Shown: piece by piece, positions 25,187-33,218 of the stretch
Layout: each line of letters begins with the position of its first letter
Numbering within the stretch: the stretch's first letter is position 1
Position numbers and translations under genes: made by a program
Assembly: GCF_014892515.1 (NCBI RefSeq)
Contig: NZ_JADBGR010000077.1
Location: 1 to 64,000 of the forward strand
Direction of reading: 5' to 3'
Length of the DNA: 64,000 bases
DNA from: Myceligenerans pegani
Lineage (GTDB): Bacteria; Actinomycetota; Actinomycetes; Actinomycetales; Cellulomonadaceae
The notes under the pieces: generated by a model
Told to the model about the DNA's origin: nothing
Databases searched by the model: none
The model's input: the letters and a program-made list of their open reading frames with translations, nothing else

Positions 25187-25516
25187 TCAACGACCGTGCG
25201 GCACGGGCAGGACCGCCAGCGGCACGTGGTGCTGGCCGGCGTGGATGTCCCGGTCGTGCAGCGATCCCTGCGGCACCGGGCGGGGGAAGGAGATCTTCAC
25301 GACGTTCAGGTCGGGCAGCCGGAACATGCGGATGGTCGCCAGGTCGACACGGTAGAGGTCGGCGACGGTCCGCTCGTTCAGGAACGACTCGTCGGCGACG
25401 ACCTCGAACATCTCGCCGTCCTTCACGAAGATGTCGATCGTGACCCAGAACGGGCCGGCGTTCTTCGAGCGGACCTCGTGGCAGACGTCGGCGAGGGTGA
25501 GCGTGTTCTCAGGCAT
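25187..25516 (-). CDS. DUF4387 protein
   Basis: A 109-aa protein matching DUF4387 (LADVCHEVRSKNAGPFWVTIDIFV; VVKISFPRPVPQGSLHDRDIHAGQHHVPL). This domain is found either next to or fused with AtuA/DUF1446 proteins, as here, where its start overlaps the AtuA-like stop by eight bases. They probably form one enzyme. The reaction is not known to me. It ends 13 bp from the convergent GH2 gene. Confidence 0.88.
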   Translation of the reverse strand: MPENTLTLADVCHEVRSKNAGPFWVTIDIFVKDGEMFEVVADESFLNERTVADLYRVDLATIRMFRLPDLNVVKISFPRPVPQGSLHDRDIHAGQHHVPLAVLPVPHGR

Positions 25517-26903
25517 GGGCGGGGGCTCCGTTCTCGATACGGAACAGCGCGGTCGGCGTCGGGCTGTCGACCACGTGGTTGAGGACGAACTCGTAGGCGG
25601 CGCCGCGCTCCAGTTCCGACGGCGAGGTGGCGAACGCGAAACTCGGCAGGTAGTCCATGTCCGGCGTCGGCATGTGCAGCAGGTAGGGGTTCATGGCCTT
25701 GGCGACGGCGGTCGCGGTCTCCTGGTCGGCGGCGCTGACGATCAGCATGACGCCGAGCTCGCGCGGGGCGCCGCGGCCCGGGTCCAGCTCGCCGAGGACG
25801 GCGTTGTGCCCGTAGAGGCGCAGGTCGAAGTCGAACTGCTCCTCGGTCATCCCGAGCGCCTGCTCGACCCGCAGGAAGAGGTACTTGCGCAGGACCTCCA
25901 CCCACTGCTCGGGGTCGGCGAGCACGAGCGGCTCCCGGACCCCGACGAACGACACGGTCTGGTATCCGGCGATCCGCGCGCCCTCGAGCTTGATCGTGTG
26001 CTGGTCGACGTGGTGGAACTCCGAGCCCTCGACGCGGACGCGCCGGTCGTCCAGGGCCCGGTAGGTCGCGTTCCGGACGTCGAGCACGCCGTCGGGCTCC
26101 GTCAGCAGGAACGGGTCGGCGTTCTCGTAGAGCATGTGGGCGGCGACGGAGGTCGGCGTGCAGGCGGTGTCCGGGTCGACGGCCTCGATGGTGAAGCCCG
26201 CATGGTCGATCGTGGCGAAGATGCCCCCGGTGCGGGGGTTCGTCGTCGCCTGCGCGCCGCACTCGACGATCTTGCCCGCGTGCCAGGTCGGCCCGGCGGG
26301 CATACCGCGCAGGAGCGGGACGGCCGCGGCGACGGCGGTGTCGGTGGCCCGGCCGGCGAGCACGACCTGCGCCCCGTTCTCCAGGGCCTCGACGATCGGC
26401 TCGTGTCCCATCAACCCGACGATGTGGGTGCAGGAGTCCAGCGTCTCCGGCGCCAGTTCGCCGAGCGGCGGAAGCGGGTGGATGCGCCCGGCCGCGAGAT
26501 GCCGTCGCAGGTCCTCGGCGCGCTGCTCGCTGTAGATGCGCGCGACCGGCAGGTCGAGCCCTTCCTCGGCCATGATCGCGGCGGCGATCCCGGCGACCCA
26601 GTCGACGCCCGCGTCCGTGCCGCTGGTCCCGCACGATCCCACGATCAGGGGGATGTCGGCGCGGGCGGCCGCCCGCAGGAGCAGCCGCAGGTCGCGCGCG
26701 ATGGACGCCGCCGGCGACTTCGCCGTGGCGGAACCGAGGTAGTGGGGTCCGGAGTCGGTGGAACCGCCGTCGACGGCGATGACGTCGGGGCCGAGCTCGA
26801 GGCCGCGTTCGACGACGGACTCGGCGAAGCCTCCGCCCAGCATTCCGATCGGCACGAAGACCCTGACCGACTCGCGGGTGGATCCGGTGGTGGTGGTCGA
26901 CAC
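25509..26903 (-). CDS. AtuA-like (DUF1446) protein
   Basis: A 464-aa protein of the acyclic terpene utilisation AtuA / DUF1446 family. Typical blocks include DVIAVDGGSTDSGPHYLG (residues about 40-57), LIVGSCGTSGTDAGVDWV, VLAGRATDTAV and LYGHNAVLGELDPGRG. AtuA is required for citronellol/geraniol catabolism in Pseudomonas, but most family members lie in unrelated organic-acid clusters. The combination here (DUF4387, RraA-like aldolase, hydroxyacid dehydrogenase) suggests an isomerase- or hydratase-like step on a hydroxy or keto acid (inference). The start is GTG. Three GGGCGGTTCT repeats precede it. Confidence 0.85.
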   Translation of the reverse strand: MSTTTTGSTRESVRVFVPIGMLGGGFAESVVERGLELGPDVIAVDGGSTDSGPHYLGSATAKSPAASIARDLRLLLRAAARADIPLIVGSCGTSGTDAGVDWVAGIAAAIMAEEGLDLPVARIYSEQRAEDLRRHLAAGRIHPLPPLGELAPETLDSCTHIVGLMGHEPIVEALENGAQVVLAGRATDTAVAAAVPLLRGMPAGPTWHAGKIVECGAQATTNPRTGGIFATIDHAGFTIEAVDPDTACTPTSVAAHMLYENADPFLLTEPDGVLDVRNATYRALDDRRVRVEGSEFHHVDQHTIKLEGARIAGYQTVSFVGVREPLVLADPEQWVEVLRKYLFLRVEQALGMTEEQFDFDLRLYGHNAVLGELDPGRGAPRELGVMLIVSAADQETATAVAKAMNPYLLHMPTPDMDYLPSFAFATSPSELERGAAYEFVLNHVVDSPTPTALFRIENGAPAHA

Positions 26904-26934
26904 GTCTGCTCTCTTCTTCTCGGTTCTTCTCGGT

Positions 26935-26968
26935 GGGCGGTTCTGGACGGGCGGTTCTGGGCGGTTCT
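26935..26968. repeat. Three direct copies of GGGCGGTTCT
   Basis: Copies at 26935-26944, 26949-26958 and 26959-26968 fill the gap between the esterase stop and the AtuA-like start. The last two are in tandem. On the transcribed strand they read AGAACCGCCC. It could be a regulatory site or a slippage product. Confidence 0.7.
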
Positions 26969-27813
26969 CAGCGGGCGGGGTCCGGCGCGTGCAGCGCCCT
27001 GCGCAGGAAGTCGGTCACGGCCGGAGCGACGGCGTCCGCGTCGTGGCCCGCGCCGGGCACGACGGCCGTCTCAACGGGGACACCGAGCTCGATGAGCTCC
27101 CCCGCGAGGCGCAGCGCCCGGTCCACGCGGGTGGCTCCGGCGCGTGCCTCGCGCGGGTCGTCGGCGACGGCGGCCAGGAGGTCCCCGGCGAGGTCGGCGC
27201 TGCCGACGACGACCTGGTAGGGCACGTCCGCCAGACCCGCGGGAGACGCCTCGGTCCCGAGCCGGTCGCGGACGCCGCCGAGGCCGAGGGGCCACGGCGC
27301 GTCGTCCGGGAGGGTCACGCGCCCCGGAGCCCCGACGGACACCGCCCGCAGCCGGTGCGGGTGGAGGTAGGCGAACCGGTGGGCGAACTGCCCTCCGCCC
27401 GAGAAGCCGGCGAGCAGGAACCTCTCGGTGTCGATCCGCCAGCGCCGCGCGGCCTCGTCGACCATCGCGAGCAGTGCCTCGTCGAACCGGAGGCCGCCGT
27501 GGTGCAGCTCCTTGTAGTTGTGGACGTCGTCCGGACCGCCGAGTCCGCAGGGGAACAGGGGCGCGAGGACCGCCAGGCCCTGCTCGTCGGCGAGTGCGGC
27601 GTACCGGTCGCGGGTCTCCTCCACGCGGCGGCCGGTGCCGTGCACGGCGACGAGCAGGCGCAGCGGTTCCGTGCGGTCGCGGTAGGACGCCGGGACGTAG
27701 GTGGTGAAGGAGAGCCGCGGTTCCGCGGCGCTCGCCTGGAAGGGGGTCGCGCCGAGCAGGAGGTCCCACGCGGGATGCCCGGGCGGGAAGTCGTCGAGTC
27801 GCACCGGTCTCAT
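26968..27813 (-). CDS. Alpha/beta hydrolase, PHB-depolymerase-like esterase
   Basis: A 281-aa cytoplasmic alpha/beta hydrolase. The oxyanion region LRLLVAVHGTGR (around residue 55), the nucleophile elbow GFSGGGQFAHRFAYLHP (Ser near residue 136) and the final GAGHDAD histidine are visible. It resembles the esterase D/poly-hydroxybutyrate depolymerase-like families and should cleave an ester or lactone. Its ATG overlaps the MFS stop (ATGA), coupling uptake with hydrolysis. The presence of an esterase at this point suggests that the imported compound is an ester or lactone. Confidence 0.85.
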   Translation of the reverse strand: MRPVRLDDFPPGHPAWDLLLGATPFQASAAEPRLSFTTYVPASYRDRTEPLRLLVAVHGTGRRVEETRDRYAALADEQGLAVLAPLFPCGLGGPDDVHNYKELHHGGLRFDEALLAMVDEAARRWRIDTERFLLAGFSGGGQFAHRFAYLHPHRLRAVSVGAPGRVTLPDDAPWPLGLGGVRDRLGTEASPAGLADVPYQVVVGSADLAGDLLAAVADDPREARAGATRVDRALRLAGELIELGVPVETAVVPGAGHDADAVAPAVTDFLRRALHAPDPAR

Positions 27814-29090
27814 GCCGTCCCTCCCTCGGCCAGCTGCCCGTCGCTGATCTCCCGGCGGACGAGCAGGAAGAGCAGGAGCGCCACGACGCCGACCAGGCTG
27901 GAGTGGAGGAAGAGGAACCTCCACGCCGTCAGGTCGACCAGGCCGCCGATCAGGGCCGGACCGGCCGACGCGCCGACGGCGGCGGCCACCGCGTACAACC
28001 CGCTGTAGGCACCGGTGACCGAACCGCTGGGGGCGAGGTTCCACATCAGCACGACGCCGTTGACCGAGAACGCGGCGTAGCCGATCGACGCGATGACGAT
28101 CCCCGCGATCGTCGTGGGCAGGCTGGGCAGCGTGAAGGCGATCAGGCAGCCGGCGATCATGACGATCAGGCCCAGGCGGATCATCCTGCGCCGGCCCGCC
28201 CGGTCCGAGACGAACGAGAGCGGGAGCGCCGCCGCGATGAACGCCAGGCCCGCGGGGAGGGTGAGGGATCCGGCGGTGCCGCGACTGACGTCGAGCACCT
28301 CCATGGCGTAGGGCGTGAGCTGCGAGCGCATCGCCGCCCAGGTGCCCGACGTCGCCACGATCCCGAACAGCAGGAAGATCCTGCTGCGGTCCGCGTCGCG
28401 GAAGAGCTCGCCCACGACACGACGGAAGCTCCATCCGCCGCCGTCGTCGGCCTCGCCCTCCGCGACCGCGCGGCGGTACCCGGGAGAACGTGTCTCGTGG
28501 ATGGTGAGGGCGACGATCACCATGGCGCAGACCATCATCACCGCGGGGATCGCGAAGGCCAGCTCCAGGCTGCGGTCGACCACGAGCAGGCTGATGAGCG
28601 CCGAGACGATGATGGTGAGGCTCGTCGCCATCTTGGCGATGCCGTTCGCGAGGCTGCGGCGCGCCGGGGCCTGGAAGTCGGGGGTCAGCGCATCGGTGAG
28701 CGGCTTGAACGCGTTGGCGACGACGGCGAAGAGGAACATGCAGACGATCAGCGCGCCGAACGAGCCCGCGAACGGGATGAGGGCGAAGAACACCGCCGCG
28801 ACGGGCGCGCCGATGACGAGGTAGGGGACGCGTCTCCCCCATGGTGTGCGCGTCCGGTCGGAGAGATGGCCGACCAGTGGCTGCAGCACGATCCCGAGCG
28901 CGTTGTCGACGCCCATCAGCAGCCCGATGAGGGCGGCACTCGTCGTGTACTCGGCGATCGACGCCGGCACCTGCGCGTCGTAGAAGTTCCAGACCGACTC
29001 CTGCGCGAAGACGGCCAGCGCGACCAGCATCGCGGCGCGCGTGTTCAGCCTCGTGCGCACGGCGGGCCGCTCCGGGATCACGGTGTTCAT
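27810..29090 (-). CDS. MFS transporter, GPH/SLC45-like
   Basis: A 426-aa transporter with 12 helices. The loop after helix 2 reads VGHLSDRTRTPWGRRVPYLVIG, the form of motif A seen in glycoside-pentoside-hexuronide (GPH) symporters and sucrose-type carriers. It likely imports the substrate of the cluster. It is the first gene of the minus-strand operon (MFS, esterase, AtuA-like, DUF4387) and divergent from the RraA-like gene. Confidence 0.88.
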   Translation of the reverse strand: MNTVIPERPAVRTRLNTRAAMLVALAVFAQESVWNFYDAQVPASIAEYTTSAALIGLLMGVDNALGIVLQPLVGHLSDRTRTPWGRRVPYLVIGAPVAAVFFALIPFAGSFGALIVCMFLFAVVANAFKPLTDALTPDFQAPARRSLANGIAKMATSLTIIVSALISLLVVDRSLELAFAIPAVMMVCAMVIVALTIHETRSPGYRRAVAEGEADDGGGWSFRRVVGELFRDADRSRIFLLFGIVATSGTWAAMRSQLTPYAMEVLDVSRGTAGSLTLPAGLAFIAAALPLSFVSDRAGRRRMIRLGLIVMIAGCLIAFTLPSLPTTIAGIVIASIGYAAFSVNGVVLMWNLAPSGSVTGAYSGLYAVAAAVGASAGPALIGGLVDLTAWRFLFLHSSLVGVVALLLFLLVRREISDGQLAEGGTA

Positions 29091-29124
29091 CAGACTCCCT
29101 TGTCCGCGGACTTCCTTGTCCGCC

Positions 29125-29142
29125 TTTGCTATTTGCTATAGC
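29125..29142. promoter_or_regulatory. Direct repeat plus palindrome in divergent control region
   Basis: TTTGCTA occurs twice in tandem (29125-29131, 29132-29138), and the second copy runs into the palindrome GCTATAGC (29135-29142). This is the AT-richest spot between the two arms of the catabolic cluster and the likely site of promoter and GntR binding. Confidence 0.5.
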
Positions 29143-29240
29143 GTAACGTAGGTCAGGCGCAGCCCGAAGGCAACCACCCGTCCCACGAGTGGCCGGGCTC
29201 GCCCCCACCGACCGCGACGACGCCGGAGGCCCGGGCCATC

Positions 29241-29966
29241 ATGACCACTGACGCACGCACACTGACCGACACCGAACTGGACTTCCTCGCCGGGGTCGAC
29301 AGCCCGACGATCGCCAACGCCGTCGAACGACTCGAACTGCGCGACCGTGGCACGGGCTACGTCGGCGGACGGGTGCGGTGCGACTTCCCCGAGCTCGGGA
29401 CCATGGTGGGCCGGGCACTGACCGTGACCGTGTCCGACGCGATCGGCCGGCCCGCGCGACAGGACGGCTACTGGGAGCTCTGGGAACGCCTCGACGCCAT
29501 GACCGGACCCGTCGTGATCATCATGAAGGACGCGAGCACCACCCCGAGCCGGGTCGCCTACGCGGGCGAGATCATGGCCACGCTCGGTCAGCGCCTCGGC
29601 GCGGTCGGCTTCGTGACCGACGGCGCGCTCCGCGACGTGGCCGAGGTCCGCGCCAAGGGCATCCACTACTTCTCGCGCTACACCGTCGCCTCGCACGCCA
29701 ACTTCGAGCTGACCCGGGTGGGCGATCCCGTGCTCCTCGACGGCGAGCGGATCGCGACCGGCGACATCCTGCACGGCGACGCGAACGGCCTCGTCGTCGT
29801 GCCGTGGGACGCGCTGGCGGACCTGCCGGCCGCGGTGGAACGTGTACGGGACGGCGAGGCCCGTGACCTCGCGTACATCGAGGGCCCGGACTTCACCCTG
29901 GCGGGCTACCGCCGGCAGCGCACCTACGGCACCGCCGACGCGGGCCCCGCCGCACCGGCCCGGTGA
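29241..29966 (+). CDS. RraA-like aldolase/decarboxylase family protein
   Basis: A 241-aa member of the RraA/HMG-aldolase fold family. The conserved core appears as SPTIANAVERL at the N-terminus, VIIMKDASTTPSRVAYAGEIMATLGQRLGAVGFVTDGALRDV (metal- and pyruvate-binding loop with GxxxxxxD and R) and GDILHGDANGLVVVPWD. Enzymes of this fold cleave 4-hydroxy-2-oxo acids or decarboxylate oxaloacetate; others (true RraA) bind RNase E. The catabolic neighbours favour an aldolase or decarboxylase role. It starts the plus-strand arm of the cluster. Confidence 0.85.
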   Translation: MTTDARTLTDTELDFLAGVDSPTIANAVERLELRDRGTGYVGGRVRCDFPELGTMVGRALTVTVSDAIGRPARQDGYWELWERLDAMTGPVVIIMKDASTTPSRVAYAGEIMATLGQRLGAVGFVTDGALRDVAEVRAKGIHYFSRYTVASHANFELTRVGDPVLLDGERIATGDILHGDANGLVVVPWDALADLPAAVERVRDGEARDLAYIEGPDFTLAGYRRQRTYGTADAGPAAPAR

Positions 29967-30033
29967 GCCGCCGACGCCGAGGAGCTCGTGCCCGCTCCGG
30001 GAACGATCACCCCACAGCCGGCGAGCTCACGGC

Positions 30034-31458
30034 ATGAACCGTCCGGCAGACGGCTTCGGCGCCCGTTTCGCGCTCCCGCTCGTCCTCGGGCCCGCACTGA
30101 ACTCCATCAACACGACGATGATCTCGGTCGCGCTGGTGCCCATCGCGGACGCGACCGGCACCTCCGTCTCCCAGGTCGTGCTGCTCGTCGCCGGCCTCTA
30201 CCTCGCCAGCGCGGTCGCGCAGCCCGTGATGGGCAAGCTCGTGGACCTCTACGGCCCCCGGAAGATCTATGTCACCGGGATGGCCCTCGCCGCGCTCGCC
30301 GGTCTCGTCCCGCTGTTCGCACCGACGTTCGCGGGGGCGCTGGTGTCACGGATCGTCGTCGGCGTCGGCACGTCGGCGGCCTATCCCGCGGCCATGGCCT
30401 CGATCCGGGTACAGGCGACGCGCGTGGGACGCGAACCGCCGCGTGAGCTGTTCTCGGCGTTGTCGGTCTCGAGCCTCACGAGCGCCGCGGTCGGGCCCGT
30501 TCTCGGTGGTGTCCTCGTCGCCGGGTTCGGCTGGCCGGCGATCTTCGTCGTGAACGCGCCGTACGGCGTCGCCGCGATCGCGTTCGCGCTGCGGTGGCTG
30601 CCCGGGGACCGGGATCGGCCGCGAGTGGCCGACGGCGGCGCGGGGGGCCGCGGGAGCCTCGACGTCTCCGGACTGGTGCTGTTCGCCGTGGCCGTCGGTA
30701 CCGCGCTGGTGTTCGCCCTCGGCCTGTGGCCCGGCCGGTACTGGCTGCCCGCCGTGACCGCCGTGGCGGTCGCCGCGCTGGTCTTCTGGGAACGACGGCA
30801 TCCCGAGCCGTTCCTGGACGTCCGTACGCTGACCGCCCGCCCGGCACTCGTGCGCACGTACGCGCGGCTCTTCCTCGTGTACTCGTGCATGTACCTCGTG
30901 ATCTACGGCATGACGCAGTGGCTGCAGGCCACGGCGGGCTACACCGCCGACGCCGCCGGCTGGATGCAGCTGCCCGCCGTGGTCCTCGCCGGGGTCGCCG
31001 CCGCGCTCGTGTCACGCGGCCGCGGCATCCGCCTCCCGCTGCTGCTGGCCGCCGCGATCCCGGCCGCCGGCGGGCTGCTCCTCACGACGCTCTCCCACGA
31101 CTCGCCGACCTGGGTGATCCTCGCCGCGATCGCCCTGTTCGGGCCGCCGCAGGGCCTCGCCGCCGTGTCCAACCAGGTGGCGCTGTACCGCCAGGCGCCG
31201 GACAGGCAGATGGGCGTGTCCGCCGGGATGTCCCGCACCGCCGTCCAGCTCGGCGCGATCGCGGCCTCCAGTGTGATCGGCCCCCTCTTCGGCCGCGGTG
31301 CCACCGACGCGGACCTGCACGTCGTCGGCTGGATCATCACCGCACTCGCCGCGGCGGCACTGCTGCTGACCGCCACCGACCCGGCGCTGCGGCGCGGCCG
31401 TCCGCCGGGCGACCCGCCCGTCCCACCGGACCACGACCCGAGAAGGAGCCCGCGATGA
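30034..31458 (+). CDS. MFS transporter, DHA2-like
   Basis: A 474-aa transporter with 12-14 helices. Motif A appears as GKLVDLYGPRKIYVTGMAL, and the gene continues with the characteristic long second half. A hydrophilic tail rich in Pro and Arg ends the protein. It overlaps the next gene by four bases. It is the second MFS carrier in this cluster; one may import substrate and the other export a product, but direction cannot be read from sequence. The start at 30034 gives a normal N-terminus (MNRPADGFGARFALPL). Confidence 0.88.
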   Translation: MNRPADGFGARFALPLVLGPALNSINTTMISVALVPIADATGTSVSQVVLLVAGLYLASAVAQPVMGKLVDLYGPRKIYVTGMALAALAGLVPLFAPTFAGALVSRIVVGVGTSAAYPAAMASIRVQATRVGREPPRELFSALSVSSLTSAAVGPVLGGVLVAGFGWPAIFVVNAPYGVAAIAFALRWLPGDRDRPRVADGGAGGRGSLDVSGLVLFAVAVGTALVFALGLWPGRYWLPAVTAVAVAALVFWERRHPEPFLDVRTLTARPALVRTYARLFLVYSCMYLVIYGMTQWLQATAGYTADAAGWMQLPAVVLAGVAAALVSRGRGIRLPLLLAAAIPAAGGLLLTTLSHDSPTWVILAAIALFGPPQGLAAVSNQVALYRQAPDRQMGVSAGMSRTAVQLGAIAASSVIGPLFGRGATDADLHVVGWIITALAAAALLLTATDPALRRGRPPGDPPVPPDHDPRRSPR

Positions 31459-32402
31459 TGTCACTCGTCCTGCCCACCGAGGACCTGCGACGGCGACTCG
31501 AGCCGCGCCTGGACAACACCCGGATCCAGGTGTGGCGGCCCGGCGCGCCCCGGCCGCCTGCCGACCCCGTGGACCTGCTGGTCCTGCCCTACATGATCCC
31601 GGCCGCCGAGCTCCGGGCCCTCGCGGAGCTGCGTGTGTCCGTCGTGCAGAGCCAGACCCTGGGGTACGACCACGTCGCGGAGCACCTGCCGGCCGGTATC
31701 GCGTACTGCAACGCGGTCGGCGTGCACGAGGGCTCCACCGCGGAGCTCGCGGTAGCGCTCGTTCTCGCGGCGCAGCGCGGCATCCCGGAGGCCGTCCGCG
31801 ACGCCGATCGGGGCCGGTGGCACCATCGCCGCCGTCCCGGGCTCGCCGGCAAGCGCGTGCTGGTGGTCGGCGCCGGCGGCGTGGGCTCCGAGCTCGCCCG
31901 GCGCCTGGCGCCGTTCGACGCGCACGTCGACCTGGTCGCCCGCACGCCCCGCGCCGGGGTCCACGGCCCGGCGGACCTGCCCGGACTCCTCGCCGGAGCG
32001 GACGTCGTCGTCATCGCGGTCCCGCTCCGCGCGGAGACACGAGGGCTGGTCGACGCCGGCTTCCTCGCGAGAATGCGGGACGGGGCGCTGCTCGTCAACG
32101 TGGCCCGCGGCGAGGTCGTGGACACCGGCGCGCTCGTCGCCGAGCTGCGACGCGGGCGACTGCGCGCGGCGCTGGACGTCACGGACCCCGAACCGCTCCC
32201 GCCCGGCCATCCGCTGTGGGACCTGCCCGGCGTCCTGATCACCCCGCATGCCGGTGGCGACGCCGACGCGATGGACGAACGCATCGACCGCGTCGTCGTC
32301 GAGCAGGTACGCCGCCTGCGCGCCGGCGAACCGCCCCGGAACGTCGTGGCGGGCAGCCGTCCCGGAAGGGTCTCGGCAGGGGGCGGAGGCGGCCGGAGGT
32401 AA
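31455..32402 (+). CDS. D-2-hydroxyacid dehydrogenase family protein
   Basis: A 315-aa NAD(P)-dependent dehydrogenase. The Rossmann nucleotide loop VLVVGAGGVGSELA is near residue 136, and the catalytic trio is visible: Arg in NVARGEVVDT, Glu in DVTDPEPLPPGHPLW and His in ITPHAGG. It interconverts a 2-oxo acid and a D-2-hydroxy acid. Translational overlap (ATGA) joins it to the MFS gene. In this setting it probably oxidises or reduces the product of the RraA-like enzyme (inference). It has an unusual Gly-rich C-terminal tail. Confidence 0.92.
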   Translation: MMSLVLPTEDLRRRLEPRLDNTRIQVWRPGAPRPPADPVDLLVLPYMIPAAELRALAELRVSVVQSQTLGYDHVAEHLPAGIAYCNAVGVHEGSTAELAVALVLAAQRGIPEAVRDADRGRWHHRRRPGLAGKRVLVVGAGGVGSELARRLAPFDAHVDLVARTPRAGVHGPADLPGLLAGADVVVIAVPLRAETRGLVDAGFLARMRDGALLVNVARGEVVDTGALVAELRRGRLRAALDVTDPEPLPPGHPLWDLPGVLITPHAGGDADAMDERIDRVVVEQVRRLRAGEPPRNVVAGSRPGRVSAGGGGGRR

Positions 32403-32454
32403 GGTAACAGCGACGGACGGCGGACGACGCCGGGCGGACGAGAGAGCGAGGACC

Positions 32455-33132
32455 GTGAACCTTCAGGACTCACTGCCTCGCGTGTCCCGGGTCGGCTCGC
32501 TCGCCGAGCAGGTCTACCACTCCGTCCGGGCGAGCATCGCGGACGGGCGGCTCGCTCCGGGCAGCCGGGTCACCGAACGGCAGCTCGCCGAGGCGCTCGA
32601 CGTCAGCCCGACGCCCGTGCGCGAGGCGATCGGCAAGCTCGAGCACGAGGGACTCCTCGAGCGGGTCGGCGCCCGCCGCCTGCAGGTCGTCGACCACCCC
32701 GCCGAGACGCTCCAGGAGCTCATGGAGGTCGAGGTCATGCTGCGCGGGGCGGAGGCGCGCTTCGCGGCGCGCAAGATCACCCCGGAAGGGGTCGCCCGGC
32801 TGCGGGGATACCTCGACCAGCACCTCGCGGGCGGCGACGACCTGACCCTGCGGGAACGGTTCGAGCTCGCGCAGCTCTTCGACGCCGAGATCGCGCGGGC
32901 GGCCGACAACGCCGCGCTCCGCAGCCTGATCGACAGCTACGCCATCTACGGCGACTACCGCCTCGCGCGGGCCGAGGCGCATGCCGACGACCCCGCGTGG
33001 ATCTCCGCACGCCTCGCCGACCACGTCGCCATCGCCGACGCGCTGGAGGCCGGGGACGAGGACGCCGCCGAGCGGCTCATGCGCGCCCACGCCCGCTCCG
33101 CCATCCGCGGCCTCCAGCACGACGTGCCCTGA
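32455..33132 (+). CDS. GntR/FadR (FCD) family regulator
   Basis: A 225-aa regulator. The N-terminal winged helix (SLAEQVYHSVRASIADGRLAPGSRVTERQLAEALDVSPTPVREAIGKLEHEGLLER) is followed by an all-helical FCD ligand domain with the metal-binding pattern seen in this class (EVEVMLRGAEARFA; HVAIADALEAGDEDAAERLMRAH). Such regulators respond to organic acids or keto sugars. The start is GTG, and a TAAGGT element lies about 50 bp upstream, so it may have its own promoter. It is the likely regulator of both arms of the cluster. Confidence 0.9.
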   Translation: MNLQDSLPRVSRVGSLAEQVYHSVRASIADGRLAPGSRVTERQLAEALDVSPTPVREAIGKLEHEGLLERVGARRLQVVDHPAETLQELMEVEVMLRGAEARFAARKITPEGVARLRGYLDQHLAGGDDLTLRERFELAQLFDAEIARAADNAALRSLIDSYAIYGDYRLARAEAHADDPAWISARLADHVAIADALEAGDEDAAERLMRAHARSAIRGLQHDVP

Positions 33133-33218
33133 CGCGGTTCCTGCCCCCGCCGGCGGCCACGTCGGCCAGGAGCGCGCGACGCACGCCGGACCCGGCGCCG
33201 CCACGGGATCCACCACGG

